From Rhodoglobus sp. (GTDB taxonomy: Bacteria; Actinomycetota; Actinomycetes; Actinomycetales; Microbacteriaceae): 64,000 bases of DNA. The DNA lies in contig JAODLY010000028.1 in NCBI GenBank assembly GCA_025464445.1, positions 27,439 through 91,438 of the forward strand, in the 5' to 3' direction. This document shows positions 15,999-24,337 of this stretch, piece after piece. Under the pieces are notes generated by a model that saw only the letters and a program-made list of their open reading frames with translations, had not been told where the DNA came from and did not search any database. The position numbers were made by a program, and so were the translations under genes. Numbering within the stretch: the first letter of the stretch is position 1; the number at the start of each line of letters is the position of its first letter.

Positions 15999-16448
15999 AT
16001 GACCGCCTGGAGGGATGACCTCAGCCCTGCAGCGCAGGCCGACGCCGATCGCCTCATCGACTCAGCGCTCACCATCGCGAGAGCCAATCTTGCCCGCGCG
16101 AGCGAGTTCGAGCCGTTCGCGATCCTCGTCGATGAGGGTGGTCGCCTGCTCGGCACCGACTGGGACACGAGTGCGCTGGGCAAACATCCCGAGATCGAGG
16201 ATGTCATCGCTGCGGCGCTCCTGCAGCTCAGGGAAATCGGGCGTACCTCCAGGGCGACGGCGCTCGTCACCAACAGCAGGCTTGCGCGGGAGAAGACCGA
16301 CGCGATCGAGGTGCTCTTCGAGCACCGCGAGGGGGTCGCCCTCGTGGTGCTCCTGCCTTACAAGCGTGCGAGGTTCGGGCCGAACATCGAGTTTGGCGAG
16401 CTCTCCGCCTTTCCGGGCAGCCGCGAAGTCTGGCGCTCCGGCGGCTGA
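15999..16448 (+). CDS. Hypothetical protein, 149 aa
   Basis: A soluble alpha/beta-looking protein: helical LSPAAQADADRLIDSALTIA, strands FEPFAILVDEGGRLLG, TSRATALVTNSR, and VALVVLLPYKRAR. I do not recognise the family; spacing of the strands recalls small immunity-like or ATPase-like domains but no motif fits. TACGGT ends 6 nt before the ATG, so the mRNA may be leaderless. The longer track start at 15975 adds residues with no support. Confidence 0.65.
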   Translation: MTAWRDDLSPAAQADADRLIDSALTIARANLARASEFEPFAILVDEGGRLLGTDWDTSALGKHPEIEDVIAAALLQLREIGRTSRATALVTNSRLAREKTDAIEVLFEHREGVALVVLLPYKRARFGPNIEFGELSAFPGSREVWRSGG

Positions 16449-16534
16449 CGCCGACGCCTCATCGCCACGAACTGACGCGAGCCCTTCTCCTAAGTTTTAC
16501 GTGCCCGAAACGCGCCGCGCGTAGCGTGATCGGC

Positions 16535-17575
16535 ATGGAATTCCATGTTCCCGCAGTCGATATCACCGCGTGGGTGCGGGACGGGTCAGCCGGCGCGAAG
16601 GCCGCCGTCGCAGCGGCGGTGGATGTCGCGTGCCGCGAAGTCGGATTCATGCAGGTGCTCGGGCACGGCATCCCGCCGTCGGTGACGAACGGTCTCGCAA
16701 GCGCGATGGACGACTTCTTCGGTCTCGACATCGATGAGAAGAGGCTGTCCGTCACCCCGAAGGGCATCAACCGCGGCTATAGCCCGCCGAAGGCCGAATC
16801 CTTGTCGCTCTCTCTCGGGGTCGAGTCCGCAAGCAGAATGAACGACTTCTTCGAAGCGTTCAACGTCGGCTCTGCCGCATCCGATTTCCCTCGCCTCAAG
16901 CTCGAGGGGCGCAACGACTATGCGGAGAACGTCTGGCCAGACGTGCTGAACTTCCGGCTGCGGGTCGAACGCTATTTCGCTGAGGCCAGGCGGGTCTCCC
17001 GCACGATGACGGATATCTTCGCCCAGGCGCTCGATCTCAAACCCGGCTTCTTCGACAGGTTCACCGACCACTCGATCGATGTCCTGCGCATGAACAATTA
17101 TGCGCTGCCGCCCGGCACAGTCGACCTCGATGGCGAGCTGATCGGCATGAGCGAACACACCGACTTCGGTATCGTCACGGTGCTGTGGGCGGACCAGGTC
17201 AAGGGCCTGCAGGTGCTCGGCGCCGACGGCAGCTGGAACGACGTGAGCCCAGCGGATGACGCGTTGCTCATCAACCTCGGAGATCTCACCGCCCGCTGGA
17301 CCAACGAACGCTGGCAGTCGACACTCCACCGCGTGAAGCCGCCGATCGTGAACGGCACCATCACGCGTCGTCGATCAGCCGCCTATTTCCATGACGGCAA
17401 CGCGGATGCCGTCATCTCGGCCATCCCGAGCTGCGTGCTCGACGGCGCCGAGCCGCTCTACCCGCCGATCACGGTGACGGAGCACATCGCCGCAAAGCTC
17501 GCCGGCTCGCGCGCCGGACAGTCGAACACCGGCGCCACGCGCGAGGCCGCCCGAGTGCTCGCGGCGAAGCAGTAG
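16535..17575 (+). CDS. Isopenicillin N synthase-like 2-oxoglutarate/Fe(II) dioxygenase
   Basis: A 346-residue non-haem iron oxygenase. The N-terminal DIOX_N part contains VGFMQVLGHGIPPSV; the jelly-roll core gives the iron ligands HTD (MSEHTDFGIVT) and the later His in QSTLHRVKPP, with RRRSAAYFHD supplying the co-substrate-binding RxS. Such enzymes hydroxylate, desaturate or cyclise small molecules using O2; the substrate is not evident and there is no biosynthetic cluster around it. The ATG at 16535 follows TAGCGT by 7 nt, compatible with a leaderless mRNA. Confidence 0.85.
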   Translation: MEFHVPAVDITAWVRDGSAGAKAAVAAAVDVACREVGFMQVLGHGIPPSVTNGLASAMDDFFGLDIDEKRLSVTPKGINRGYSPPKAESLSLSLGVESASRMNDFFEAFNVGSAASDFPRLKLEGRNDYAENVWPDVLNFRLRVERYFAEARRVSRTMTDIFAQALDLKPGFFDRFTDHSIDVLRMNNYALPPGTVDLDGELIGMSEHTDFGIVTVLWADQVKGLQVLGADGSWNDVSPADDALLINLGDLTARWTNERWQSTLHRVKPPIVNGTITRRRSAAYFHDGNADAVISAIPSCVLDGAEPLYPPITVTEHIAAKLAGSRAGQSNTGATREAARVLAAKQ

Positions 17576-17716
17576 GGGCGCTCCCCCGCCGCTCGGCGGC
17601 TCCCCGCCTCACCCCCCGCCGCCCGGCGACTCCTCCCCCACCTGACCCTCGGCGCCCGGCGACTCCCTTCCCGGCCCTCGCACCGTCGAACGCTCCTAGC
17701 GCCTCCATCTTCGAAA

Positions 17717-17777
17717 CGCTCTTCGGAATCAGCACATTTGTTAGGAGCCCTCACAAATGTGCTGATTCCCAAGAGCG
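17717..17777. repeat. 61-bp dispersed palindrome, copy 1
   Basis: Arms of 25 nt (CGCTCTTCGGAATCAGCAC... and its complement) pair with a single mismatch around an 11-nt loop. The core TCAGCACATTTGT / ACAAATGTGCTGA recurs in a second copy at 37273-37333 with identical overall length and loop length. Confidence 0.9.
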
Positions 17778-17832
17778 TATTGGGGAAGGTACCGGAGCTG
17801 GAATCCGAACCGGGTTGCAGCCACCTGGGCGA

Positions 17833-17880
17833 GTCGAGGAGGGGCGGGTCGAGGAGCGGCGAGTCGAGGAGCGGCGGGTC
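17833..17880 (+). repeat. 15-nt tandem repeat, about 3 copies
   Basis: Three units of GTCGAGGAGSGGCGR follow one another between the dispersed palindrome and the Nudix gene, then a partial unit GTC. No coding role is apparent. Confidence 0.8.
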
Positions 17881-17951
17881 GCAGGGCCGCCGGGTGGGCG
17901 GGGTGGGCAGGCGGGCCGCGCCGTGACAGCCGCCAAGGGTAACGTCGAGTC

Positions 17952-18425
17952 GTGGCGGAGACTAGCGCGGGCATCCTGCTGTACCGGCAGCGGCAGCAAC
18001 TCGAGGTGTGGATCGCCCACATGGGCGGTCCATTCTGGGCCCGCAAGGATGCCGCGGCCTGGTCCATCCCGAAAGGGCTCTACATCGCCGGGGAGGCGCC
18101 GCTCGCCGCCGCGCTCCGCGAGTTCGAGGAGGAGATCGGCGCGCCCCCGCCAGCAGTCGACTACGAGCTGCTCGGCGAGTTCCGCCAGCCGTCCGGCAAG
18201 GTCATCACCGTGTTCGCCGCCGACACCGACTTTGCTGTCGAAAAACTACTGAGCAACACTTTCAGCATCGAGTGGCCCCCGCGGTCGGGAAGAATGCAGG
18301 ATTTCGCCGAGATCGACGATGCGCGCTGGGTCGGTGTCGAGACCGCCAGGCAGAAGCTCGTGAAAGGCCAGCTGCCGCTGCTCGACGCACTGCTCGTGAG
18401 GCTGGCCCGACCACCCGGCGGTTGA
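17952..18425 (+). CDS. Nudix hydrolase
   Basis: A 157-residue Nudix protein with the box GLYIAGEAPLAAALREFEEEIG (G-x5-E-x7-REUxEExG). The AWSIPKG strand just before and RPPGG tail resemble the actinobacterial NUDIX family often annotated as predicted NTP pyrophosphohydrolase. It hydrolyses some nucleoside diphosphate linked to another moiety, not specified here. The GTG start at 17952 lacks a Shine-Dalgarno but has TAACGT 6 nt upstream. Confidence 0.9.
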   Translation: MAETSAGILLYRQRQQLEVWIAHMGGPFWARKDAAAWSIPKGLYIAGEAPLAAALREFEEEIGAPPPAVDYELLGEFRQPSGKVITVFAADTDFAVEKLLSNTFSIEWPPRSGRMQDFAEIDDARWVGVETARQKLVKGQLPLLDALLVRLARPPGG

Positions 18426-18458
18426 GCAGTTGGCTCGAGGTCGGCGGCATCTGGCAAA

Positions 18459-20744
18459 GTGGACACCGTGAACACGCCTGGCACCGAACAGACAGCCGAT
18501 TCCCATGACGTCATCCGGGTGCGCGGCGCCCGGGAGAACAACCTGCGCGACATCTCTCTGGACATCCCGAAGCGCAGGCTCACGGTGTTCACCGGGGTCT
18601 CCGGATCCGGCAAGTCCAGCCTCGTCTTCGGCACGATCGCGGCCGAATCCCAGCGGCTCATCAACGAGACGTACAGCGCGTTCCTCCAGGGATTCATGCC
18701 CAACGTCGGGCGACCAGATGTCGACTCGCTGCAGAATCTCAGCGCCGCGATAGTGGTGGACCAGGAGCGGATGGGTGCCAACTCGCGCTCGACCCTCGGC
18801 ACCGCGACCGACGTGAACGCGATGCTACGCATTGTGTTCAGCAGGCTCGGCGAACCGCACATCGGGCCGTCGTTCTACTTCGGTTTCAATGCACCCGAAG
18901 GCATGTGCCCGGCCTGCGAAGGGCTCGGCCACGTCACCGACATCGACCTCGACGAGCTGTTCGACAAGGACAAGAGCCTCAGCGAGGGAGCCATCACCAT
19001 TCCCGGCTACAGCGCAGACGGCTGGCTCGTGCGCACGTTCACGGAGTCCGGGTTCGTTCCGGGCGATGTGAAAATCAAAGACTTCACCGAGCAGCAGCTG
19101 CAGGACTTCCTCTACAAAGAGCAGGTGAAGGTCAAGGTGGAGAGCTTCAACCTCACCTACCAGGGGCTCGTGCCCAAAGTGCAGGCGAGCATCCTGTCGA
19201 AAGACAAAGACTCCGTGCAGCCGCACATCCGCGCGTTCATCGACCGAGCCGTGACATTCAAGGAATGCCCCGAGTGTGGGGGCACTCGACTCAATGCGGC
19301 CGCCCGCTCCTCGAAAATCGCCGGTGCCAGCATCGCCGATGCGTCGAAAATGCAGATCAACGAACTCGCCGAGTTCGTCCGCGCGATCTCCGATGCGGCG
19401 GTGGCGCCGCTCATCGCCACACTGCAGCAGACTCTCGACTCGCTCGTCGAGATCGGGCTGGGCTACCTGAGCCTCGACCGCACCTCGGGCTCCCTCTCCG
19501 GCGGTGAGGCGCAGCGCGTGAAGATGGTGCGCCACCTCGGGTCCAGCCTCACCGACGTCAGCTACATCTTCGATGAGCCGACCATCGGCCTGCACCCGCA
19601 CGACATCCAGCGCCTGAACAGCCTGCTGCTTCGCCTGCGCGACAAAGGCAACACCGTGCTCGTCGTCGAGCACAAGCCGGAAACCATCTCGATCGCCGAC
19701 CACGTGGTCGACCTCGGGCCGCGAGCCGGCGTCAACGGCGGCGAGATCCAATTCGAAGGCACTGTCGAAGACCTGCGCAAGAGCGGAACACTCACCGGCA
19801 AGCACCTCGACGACAGGGCGAAGCTGCGGGATGCCCCCCGCAAGGCAAAGGGTGCGCTCGAGATCCGCGGCGCGACGTTGCACAACCTCAAGGCCGTGGA
19901 CGTCGACATCCCGCTCGGCGTGCTGACCGTCATCACCGGGGTTGCCGGGTCGGGCAAGAGCTCGCTGATCCACGGGTCGATCCCGAAGAGTGCGAATGTC
20001 AACACCGTCGACCAGGCGCCGATCAGGGGGTCGCGACGCAGCAATCCCGCCACCTACACGGGGTTGCTCGACCCGATCCGAGCGGCATTCGCGAAGGCGA
20101 ACGGCGTGAAACCCGCCCTGTTCAGCGCGAACTCGGAGGGCGCCTGCCCGAACTGCAACGGCAATGGCGTGATCTACTCCGACCTTGCCCTGATGGCCGG
20201 TGTCGCGACCGTGTGCGAACTGTGCGAGGGCAAACGGTTCCAGCAGGCGGTGCTCGAATACAAGCTCGACGGCAAGAACATCGCCGAGGTGCTCGCCCTC
20301 TCGGTGACAGAGGCCCGTGACTTCTTCGGATCCGGCCCGGCACACGCCATCCTCGATCGCATGGTGGATGTCGGGCTCGGCTACATCGGGCTCGGGCAGC
20401 CACTGACCACACTCTCCGGCGGGGAGCGGCAGCGGCTCAAGCTCGCCATCCACATGGCCGACAAGGGCGGCATCTACGTGCTCGACGAGCCGACGACCGG
20501 CCTTCACCTCGCCGATGTCGAGCAGATGCTCGCCCTGTTCGACAGGCTCGTCGACGCGGGCAAGACGGTGATCGTGATCGAGCATCACCAGGCCGTCATG
20601 GCACACGCCGACTGGATAGTCGACATCGGGCCCGGCGCGGGGCAGGACGGCGGCAGGATCGTCTTCGAAGGCACCCCTGCTGCGATCGTCGCCGATGCCA
20701 CGACGCTGACCGGGCAGCACCTCAGGCAGTACGTCGGGGCCTGA
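18459..20744 (+). CDS. UvrA paralogue (short, excinuclease-like ABC ATPase)
   Basis: A 761-residue UvrA-family ATPase with two ABC modules: Walker A GVSGSGKSS near residue 47 and GVAGSGKSS in the second half, ABC signatures GSLSGGEAQRVKM and TTLSGGERQRLKL, Walker B YIFDEPTIGLHP and YVLDEPTTGLH. Zinc-finger cysteines are present (CPACEGLGH, CPECGGTRL, CPNCNGNG with CELCEGKRF). True UvrA is about 950 residues; the shorter length suggests loss of the UvrB-interaction insert, as in paralogues linked to self-resistance against DNA-binding drugs. Start GTG at 18459; GTG at 18468 is an alternative. Confidence 0.85.
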   Translation: MDTVNTPGTEQTADSHDVIRVRGARENNLRDISLDIPKRRLTVFTGVSGSGKSSLVFGTIAAESQRLINETYSAFLQGFMPNVGRPDVDSLQNLSAAIVVDQERMGANSRSTLGTATDVNAMLRIVFSRLGEPHIGPSFYFGFNAPEGMCPACEGLGHVTDIDLDELFDKDKSLSEGAITIPGYSADGWLVRTFTESGFVPGDVKIKDFTEQQLQDFLYKEQVKVKVESFNLTYQGLVPKVQASILSKDKDSVQPHIRAFIDRAVTFKECPECGGTRLNAAARSSKIAGASIADASKMQINELAEFVRAISDAAVAPLIATLQQTLDSLVEIGLGYLSLDRTSGSLSGGEAQRVKMVRHLGSSLTDVSYIFDEPTIGLHPHDIQRLNSLLLRLRDKGNTVLVVEHKPETISIADHVVDLGPRAGVNGGEIQFEGTVEDLRKSGTLTGKHLDDRAKLRDAPRKAKGALEIRGATLHNLKAVDVDIPLGVLTVITGVAGSGKSSLIHGSIPKSANVNTVDQAPIRGSRRSNPATYTGLLDPIRAAFAKANGVKPALFSANSEGACPNCNGNGVIYSDLALMAGVATVCELCEGKRFQQAVLEYKLDGKNIAEVLALSVTEARDFFGSGPAHAILDRMVDVGLGYIGLGQPLTTLSGGERQRLKLAIHMADKGGIYVLDEPTTGLHLADVEQMLALFDRLVDAGKTVIVIEHHQAVMAHADWIVDIGPGAGQDGGRIVFEGTPAAIVADATTLTGQHLRQYVGA

Positions 20745-20748
20745 TGCC

Positions 20749-21567
20749 CTAGATCGCCCCGGTTAGCGCGATGCTCAGCGTCGAAAAGTTCGTTCCCGCG
20801 AGCTCCAGCGCGCCAATGCCGGAAGTGCCGACATCGAAGCGCACCCCGATGCCGCAGCTGGCGCCGGCGGCGAGAGCAGCGGTGCAGGTGTTCGTCACGA
20901 TGGTGAACGAGGGGTCGCCGGTTATCACGATGCCCGTGATGACGGCGTCGATCGTGCCCACATTGGTGATGTCGACGATCTCCTGGGCGCCGTCCGCGAT
21001 GCTCAACGACGATGCGGAGCTTGCCAGAACCGTCCACGGTGCGAAGTCGATCCCGATCGCGACCGCGTTGGTGTTGCTTCCCTGCGCGGTCGCCACGGTG
21101 CTGAAGCCGACCGCGGACGAAGTGACCGTGACCGGGATCAGGCAACTCGCGCCGGGGGCGAGGATTCCCGCGCAACCCGGGCCGAGTGACAGGCCGGGTA
21201 TGGACGTCGAGAGGGTCGCGACGATATCGATCGCGTCCACCGCCGACACGTTGGTGACGATCAGGTTCTGGGAGCCGGGCGCAGTAAAAGTGACGGGCGC
21301 CGCGGCGATAGTGGCTTGCGGCACCGCGCCGCCGCCCCCGCCGCTCGAGCCGCCCGCCGATGTCTGGCAGGCCATCGCGGCACGCGCATCCGAAACCGGG
21401 CCCGCGAGGCCGAAGCCGAGCCCGAGGAGCAGGATGGTCACCAACATGGTCGAGCCCCGTCGCCGACGCCCGTGCGGCAACACGAGTGCCACGCCCGCCA
21501 TCACGGCCAGGATGGCCAGGATCAGGAGCGGCAGCGGAGACGCGCCCGTCGCCGCCAGGTCACACAT
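20749..21567 (-). CDS. Exported choice-of-anchor-like protein with N-terminal LAATG segment
   Basis: A 272-residue envelope protein. It opens with CDLAATGASPLPLLILAILAV followed by a hydrophobic run and GRRRRG, which looks like a cell-wall sorting signal (LxxTG, hydrophobic stretch, basic tail) but lies at the N-terminus instead of the C-terminus. A second hydrophobic segment (MLVTILLLGLGFGLAGPVSDARA) resembles a signal peptide, then come a Gly/Ser linker and two immunoglobulin-like repeats of the ASPM-SPD2-Hydin / choice-of-anchor D type (GPGCAGILAPGASCLIPVTV and TNTCTAALAAGASCGIGVRF). Start at 21567; an upstream ATG at 21621 is possible. Confidence 0.65.
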   Translation of the reverse strand: MCDLAATGASPLPLLILAILAVMAGVALVLPHGRRRRGSTMLVTILLLGLGFGLAGPVSDARAAMACQTSAGGSSGGGGGAVPQATIAAAPVTFTAPGSQNLIVTNVSAVDAIDIVATLSTSIPGLSLGPGCAGILAPGASCLIPVTVTSSAVGFSTVATAQGSNTNAVAIGIDFAPWTVLASSASSLSIADGAQEIVDITNVGTIDAVITGIVITGDPSFTIVTNTCTAALAAGASCGIGVRFDVGTSGIGALELAGTNFSTLSIALTGAI

Positions 21568-21665
21568 CGATGGGTTCCGCCGGTCTCCGCACGGGACCAC
21601 TCTGGTGGACAACACGGGCATTGCCGGCGACCATCAGGGAGTGTCGCCGGAGTAGGCTGCGGGCC

Positions 21666-22088
21666 ATGAATGCTCCCTCGATCAACTACATCGCCGTCAT
21701 CCTTGCGACTGTGTCGTCCATGGTCATCGGCTCCATCTGGTACACCCCCAGGGTGTTCGGCAAGTATTGGATGAAGGCCGCTGGCGTCACCCCGTCCGGC
21801 AACGCCAGGGACGCGGTGCGACCCATCCTGATCACCGTTGTCGTGAGTTTCATCACCGCATGGGTGCTCGCGGGAGCCGTCGCGATCTCGTTCGCTTTCT
21901 ACGGCGGCAGCTTCCTCGTCAATGCGCTCCTGACCGGGCTGATCCTCTGGGCTGGCTTCACCGCCGCGCGCTTCATCACGCACGACGCGTTCGATGGCAG
22001 GCCGACCGGGCTCACGGTGCTCAACGTCGCCCATGAGTTCGTGACCATCATGGTCATGGCGCTGATCATCGGGGTCTGGCCGGCGTAG
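21666..22088 (+). CDS. DUF1761 family membrane protein
   Basis: A 140-residue protein with four membrane segments and the DUF1761 pattern: INYIAVILATVSSMVIGSIWYTPRVFGKYWMK at the start and THDAFDGRPTGLTVLNVAHEFVTIMVMALIIGVW at the end. Function unknown. TAGGCT lies 8 nt before the ATG, so the transcript is probably leaderless, and the gene is followed after 3 bp by the PLP decarboxylase gene, indicating an operon. Confidence 0.85.
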   Translation: MNAPSINYIAVILATVSSMVIGSIWYTPRVFGKYWMKAAGVTPSGNARDAVRPILITVVVSFITAWVLAGAVAISFAFYGGSFLVNALLTGLILWAGFTAARFITHDAFDGRPTGLTVLNVAHEFVTIMVMALIIGVWPA

Positions 22089-22091
22089 CAG

Positions 22092-23471
22092 ATGGACAGG
22101 TTCGCCGAAAGTTACCGGGAGCCGCTGCAGCGCGCGCACGAGCTCGCGCTCGAGTGGCTCGAGTCGATTCCCACGCGCCGCGTCGCGTTCAGCGCCACGG
22201 CTGATGACCTGCTCGCCGGCTTCGGTGGTGGGCTGCCCGACGACCCAACCGATCCGGCCGACGTCATCGGCCAGCTCGCCGCCATGGCCGAGCCCGGGCT
22301 CATGGCCATGCCCTCCGGCCGGTTCTTCGGCTGGGTGATCGGCGGCACGCTGCCGGCAGCCCTCGGCGCAGACTGGCTCGTGAGCGCATGGGACCAGAAC
22401 GCCGGGATGCGGTACGCCACCCCGGCGACGGCGGCGGCCGAAGAGGCCGCGGGCGGCTGGCTGCTCGACCTGCTCGGGCTACCGGCCGGGTCGGATGTCG
22501 GCTTCACCACCGGGGCGACCATGGCCAACTTCACGGGGCTGGGCGCCGCTCGCGGCCACGTGCTGGGCGAGGTCGGCTGGGACGTGCACACCCTCGGCCT
22601 CAATGGCGCGCCGCAGATCACTGTGCTCGCCGGCGAAGAGCGGCACGCGTCCGTCGACCTCGCCCTGCGCTACCTGGGGCTCGGGCTGCCGACCCTCGTG
22701 GCGGCGGACGAGGAGGGACGGATACGTCCGGACGCGTTACGCACGGCGCTCGAGTGGGTCGACGGTCCCGTCATCCTGTGCCTGCAGGCCGGCAATCTGC
22801 ACTCCGGGGCTTTCGACCCGATGCGCGAGGCGATCGAGGTCGCGCACGAGCACGGCGCCTGGGTGCATGTCGACGGGGCCTTCGGGTTGTGGGCCGCGGC
22901 CAGCCCGCGCTTCCGCGACCAGGTCGCCGGCATCGAGCTCGCCGATTCGTGGGCGACAGACGCCCACAAGACGCTCAACGTGCCCTACGACTGCGGGGTC
23001 GCGATAGTCACCCGGCCGCAGGCGCTGCGCACCGCGTTCGGCGTGCAGACGAGCTACCTGATCACGGATGACCACGGCCCCGGCGACCCGTTCGAGAAGG
23101 TGCCGGACTTCTCCCGCAGGGCCCGCGGGGTGCCGGTCTGGGCGGCGCTGCGTTCGCTCGGACGTTCGGGCACGATCGCCCTCGTCGATCGACTCGCCAC
23201 CCACGCGAAAGGTCTCGCCGACGGGCTCGCCCTTCTGCCGGGGGTCGAGGTGCTCAACGATGTGGTGTTCACCCAGGTGAGCATCGCGTTCGGCAGTGAC
23301 GAGCGCACTCGGGAGGTGACCGCGCGTTTGATCGACGACGGCTTCGTGTGGATGTCCGGATCGAAATGGCGCGGTCGTGACATCCTGCGCATTTCGGTCA
23401 GCAACTGGTCGACCGACGAGGAGGACGTGGCCGACGCCATCGCCGCCGTCGAGCGCGCCATGGGCGACTGA
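22092..23471 (+). CDS. PLP-dependent group II decarboxylase-like enzyme
   Basis: A 459-residue fold-type I PLP enzyme of the aromatic-amino-acid/glutamate decarboxylase superfamily. Marks are SGRFFGWVIGGTLPAALGADWL, GFTTGATMANFTGLGAAR (phosphate-binding), VHVDGAFGLWAA (the Asp contacting the pyridine nitrogen) and SWATDAHKTLNVPYDCG with the Schiff-base Lys. The amino-acid substrate cannot be predicted; it could decarboxylate or carry out a related PLP reaction. It lies in an apparent three-gene run with DUF1761 upstream and the coiled-coil gene 2 bp downstream. Confidence 0.85.
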   Translation: MDRFAESYREPLQRAHELALEWLESIPTRRVAFSATADDLLAGFGGGLPDDPTDPADVIGQLAAMAEPGLMAMPSGRFFGWVIGGTLPAALGADWLVSAWDQNAGMRYATPATAAAEEAAGGWLLDLLGLPAGSDVGFTTGATMANFTGLGAARGHVLGEVGWDVHTLGLNGAPQITVLAGEERHASVDLALRYLGLGLPTLVAADEEGRIRPDALRTALEWVDGPVILCLQAGNLHSGAFDPMREAIEVAHEHGAWVHVDGAFGLWAAASPRFRDQVAGIELADSWATDAHKTLNVPYDCGVAIVTRPQALRTAFGVQTSYLITDDHGPGDPFEKVPDFSRRARGVPVWAALRSLGRSGTIALVDRLATHAKGLADGLALLPGVEVLNDVVFTQVSIAFGSDERTREVTARLIDDGFVWMSGSKWRGRDILRISVSNWSTDEEDVADAIAAVERAMGD

Positions 23472-23473
23472 TC

Positions 23474-24337
23474 GTGCCGACTCTCGCCGCGGTCGCCGAC
23501 GACCTATACGCGCTCACGCCCGAGGAGTTCACGCCCGCCCGCAACGCCCTCGCGCGCGACACGAAGCCGGATGACGCCGCGCTCGCGAAAGACATCATGC
23601 TGCTGCGTAAGCCGACTCCGGCCGCCTGGCTCGTGAACGCGCTCGTACGACACCGCCGGGATGACGTCGAGGATGCCCTCGCCCTCGGCGCCTCGCTGCG
23701 CGAGGCCCAGGCCGAGCTCGACCGCGACGAGTTGCAGCGTCTCACCCGTGAGCGCCGGCAGCTGGTGTCCGCGCTGGCCCGCGATGGCGCGGTGCTGGCC
23801 GGCGAGCTCGGGCATCCGGTGTCGGCCGGCGTGGTGGAGGAGGTGGCGCAGACGCTGCAGGCCGCCATGTCGGATGCCGCGGCATCCGATGCGCTTCGCT
23901 CGGGGCGACTGCTGCGCCCGCTCACCGCCTCGGGTTTCGACCCGGTCGACCTCGCCGGCGCTGTCGCCGCGCCCGGCGGACTGGCCCCCGCGCCGCCGCC
24001 GCGCAAACCTGCCGCAATTCGTGACCCGCGCGAGCGCGAAGCCGCTGAGCGGGCGGAGCGCGAGGCGGCCGCCGCTCGCCAGGCCGTCAAAGACGCCGAC
24101 CGGGCGGTGGACGCGGCCGAGAAGGCGCTCGATGACGTCGACGAGCGCATCCGCCAGGTGGATCGCCGCCGCGACGATCTCGAGCTTGATCTCGCGCGCG
24201 CGGAGGCGAAACTGCGCGACCTGCGCGCGGACCTCGCTGCTGTCGACCGGGAGGGCAGGGCGCTCGGCCGGGACCGGGATAAGGCGGTGCGCACCGCTGA
24301 GGCCGCGAACGAGACCGCGGCCAGGTTGCGCGGCTAG
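23474..24337 (+). CDS. Coiled-coil hypothetical protein, 287 aa
   Basis: A charged, Ala/Arg/Glu-rich protein. Residues 1-100 contain the conserved-looking LTPEEFTPARNALARDTKPDD and LRKPTPAAWLVNALVR. Residues about 175-285 form a long predicted coiled coil (for example EREAAERAEREAAAARQAV and DDVDERIRQVDRRRDDLEL). It resembles a common uncharacterised actinobacterial protein family that I cannot name. It starts with GTG 2 bp after the decarboxylase stop and ends overlapping the convergent gene by 4 bp. Confidence 0.7.
   Translation: MPTLAAVADDLYALTPEEFTPARNALARDTKPDDAALAKDIMLLRKPTPAAWLVNALVRHRRDDVEDALALGASLREAQAELDRDELQRLTRERRQLVSALARDGAVLAGELGHPVSAGVVEEVAQTLQAAMSDAAASDALRSGRLLRPLTASGFDPVDLAGAVAAPGGLAPAPPPRKPAAIRDPREREAAERAEREAAAARQAVKDADRAVDAAEKALDDVDERIRQVDRRRDDLELDLARAEAKLRDLRADLAAVDREGRALGRDRDKAVRTAEAANETAARLRG

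Larger units (their letters stand above)
17576..17951. other. Gene-free stretch with palindrome and GC-rich repeats
   Basis: This 376-bp gap has no convincing ORF. From left to right it holds imperfect CGGCGACTCC-type repeats in C-rich DNA, the 61-bp palindrome at 17717-17777, a 15-nt tandem repeat at 17833-17880, a G-rich segment, and TAACGT 6 nt before the GTG of the Nudix gene (possible leaderless promoter). Confidence 0.7.

Noticed and set aside
18825-20720. 631-aa - strand ORF
   Set aside because: Antisense shadow of the UvrA paralogue.
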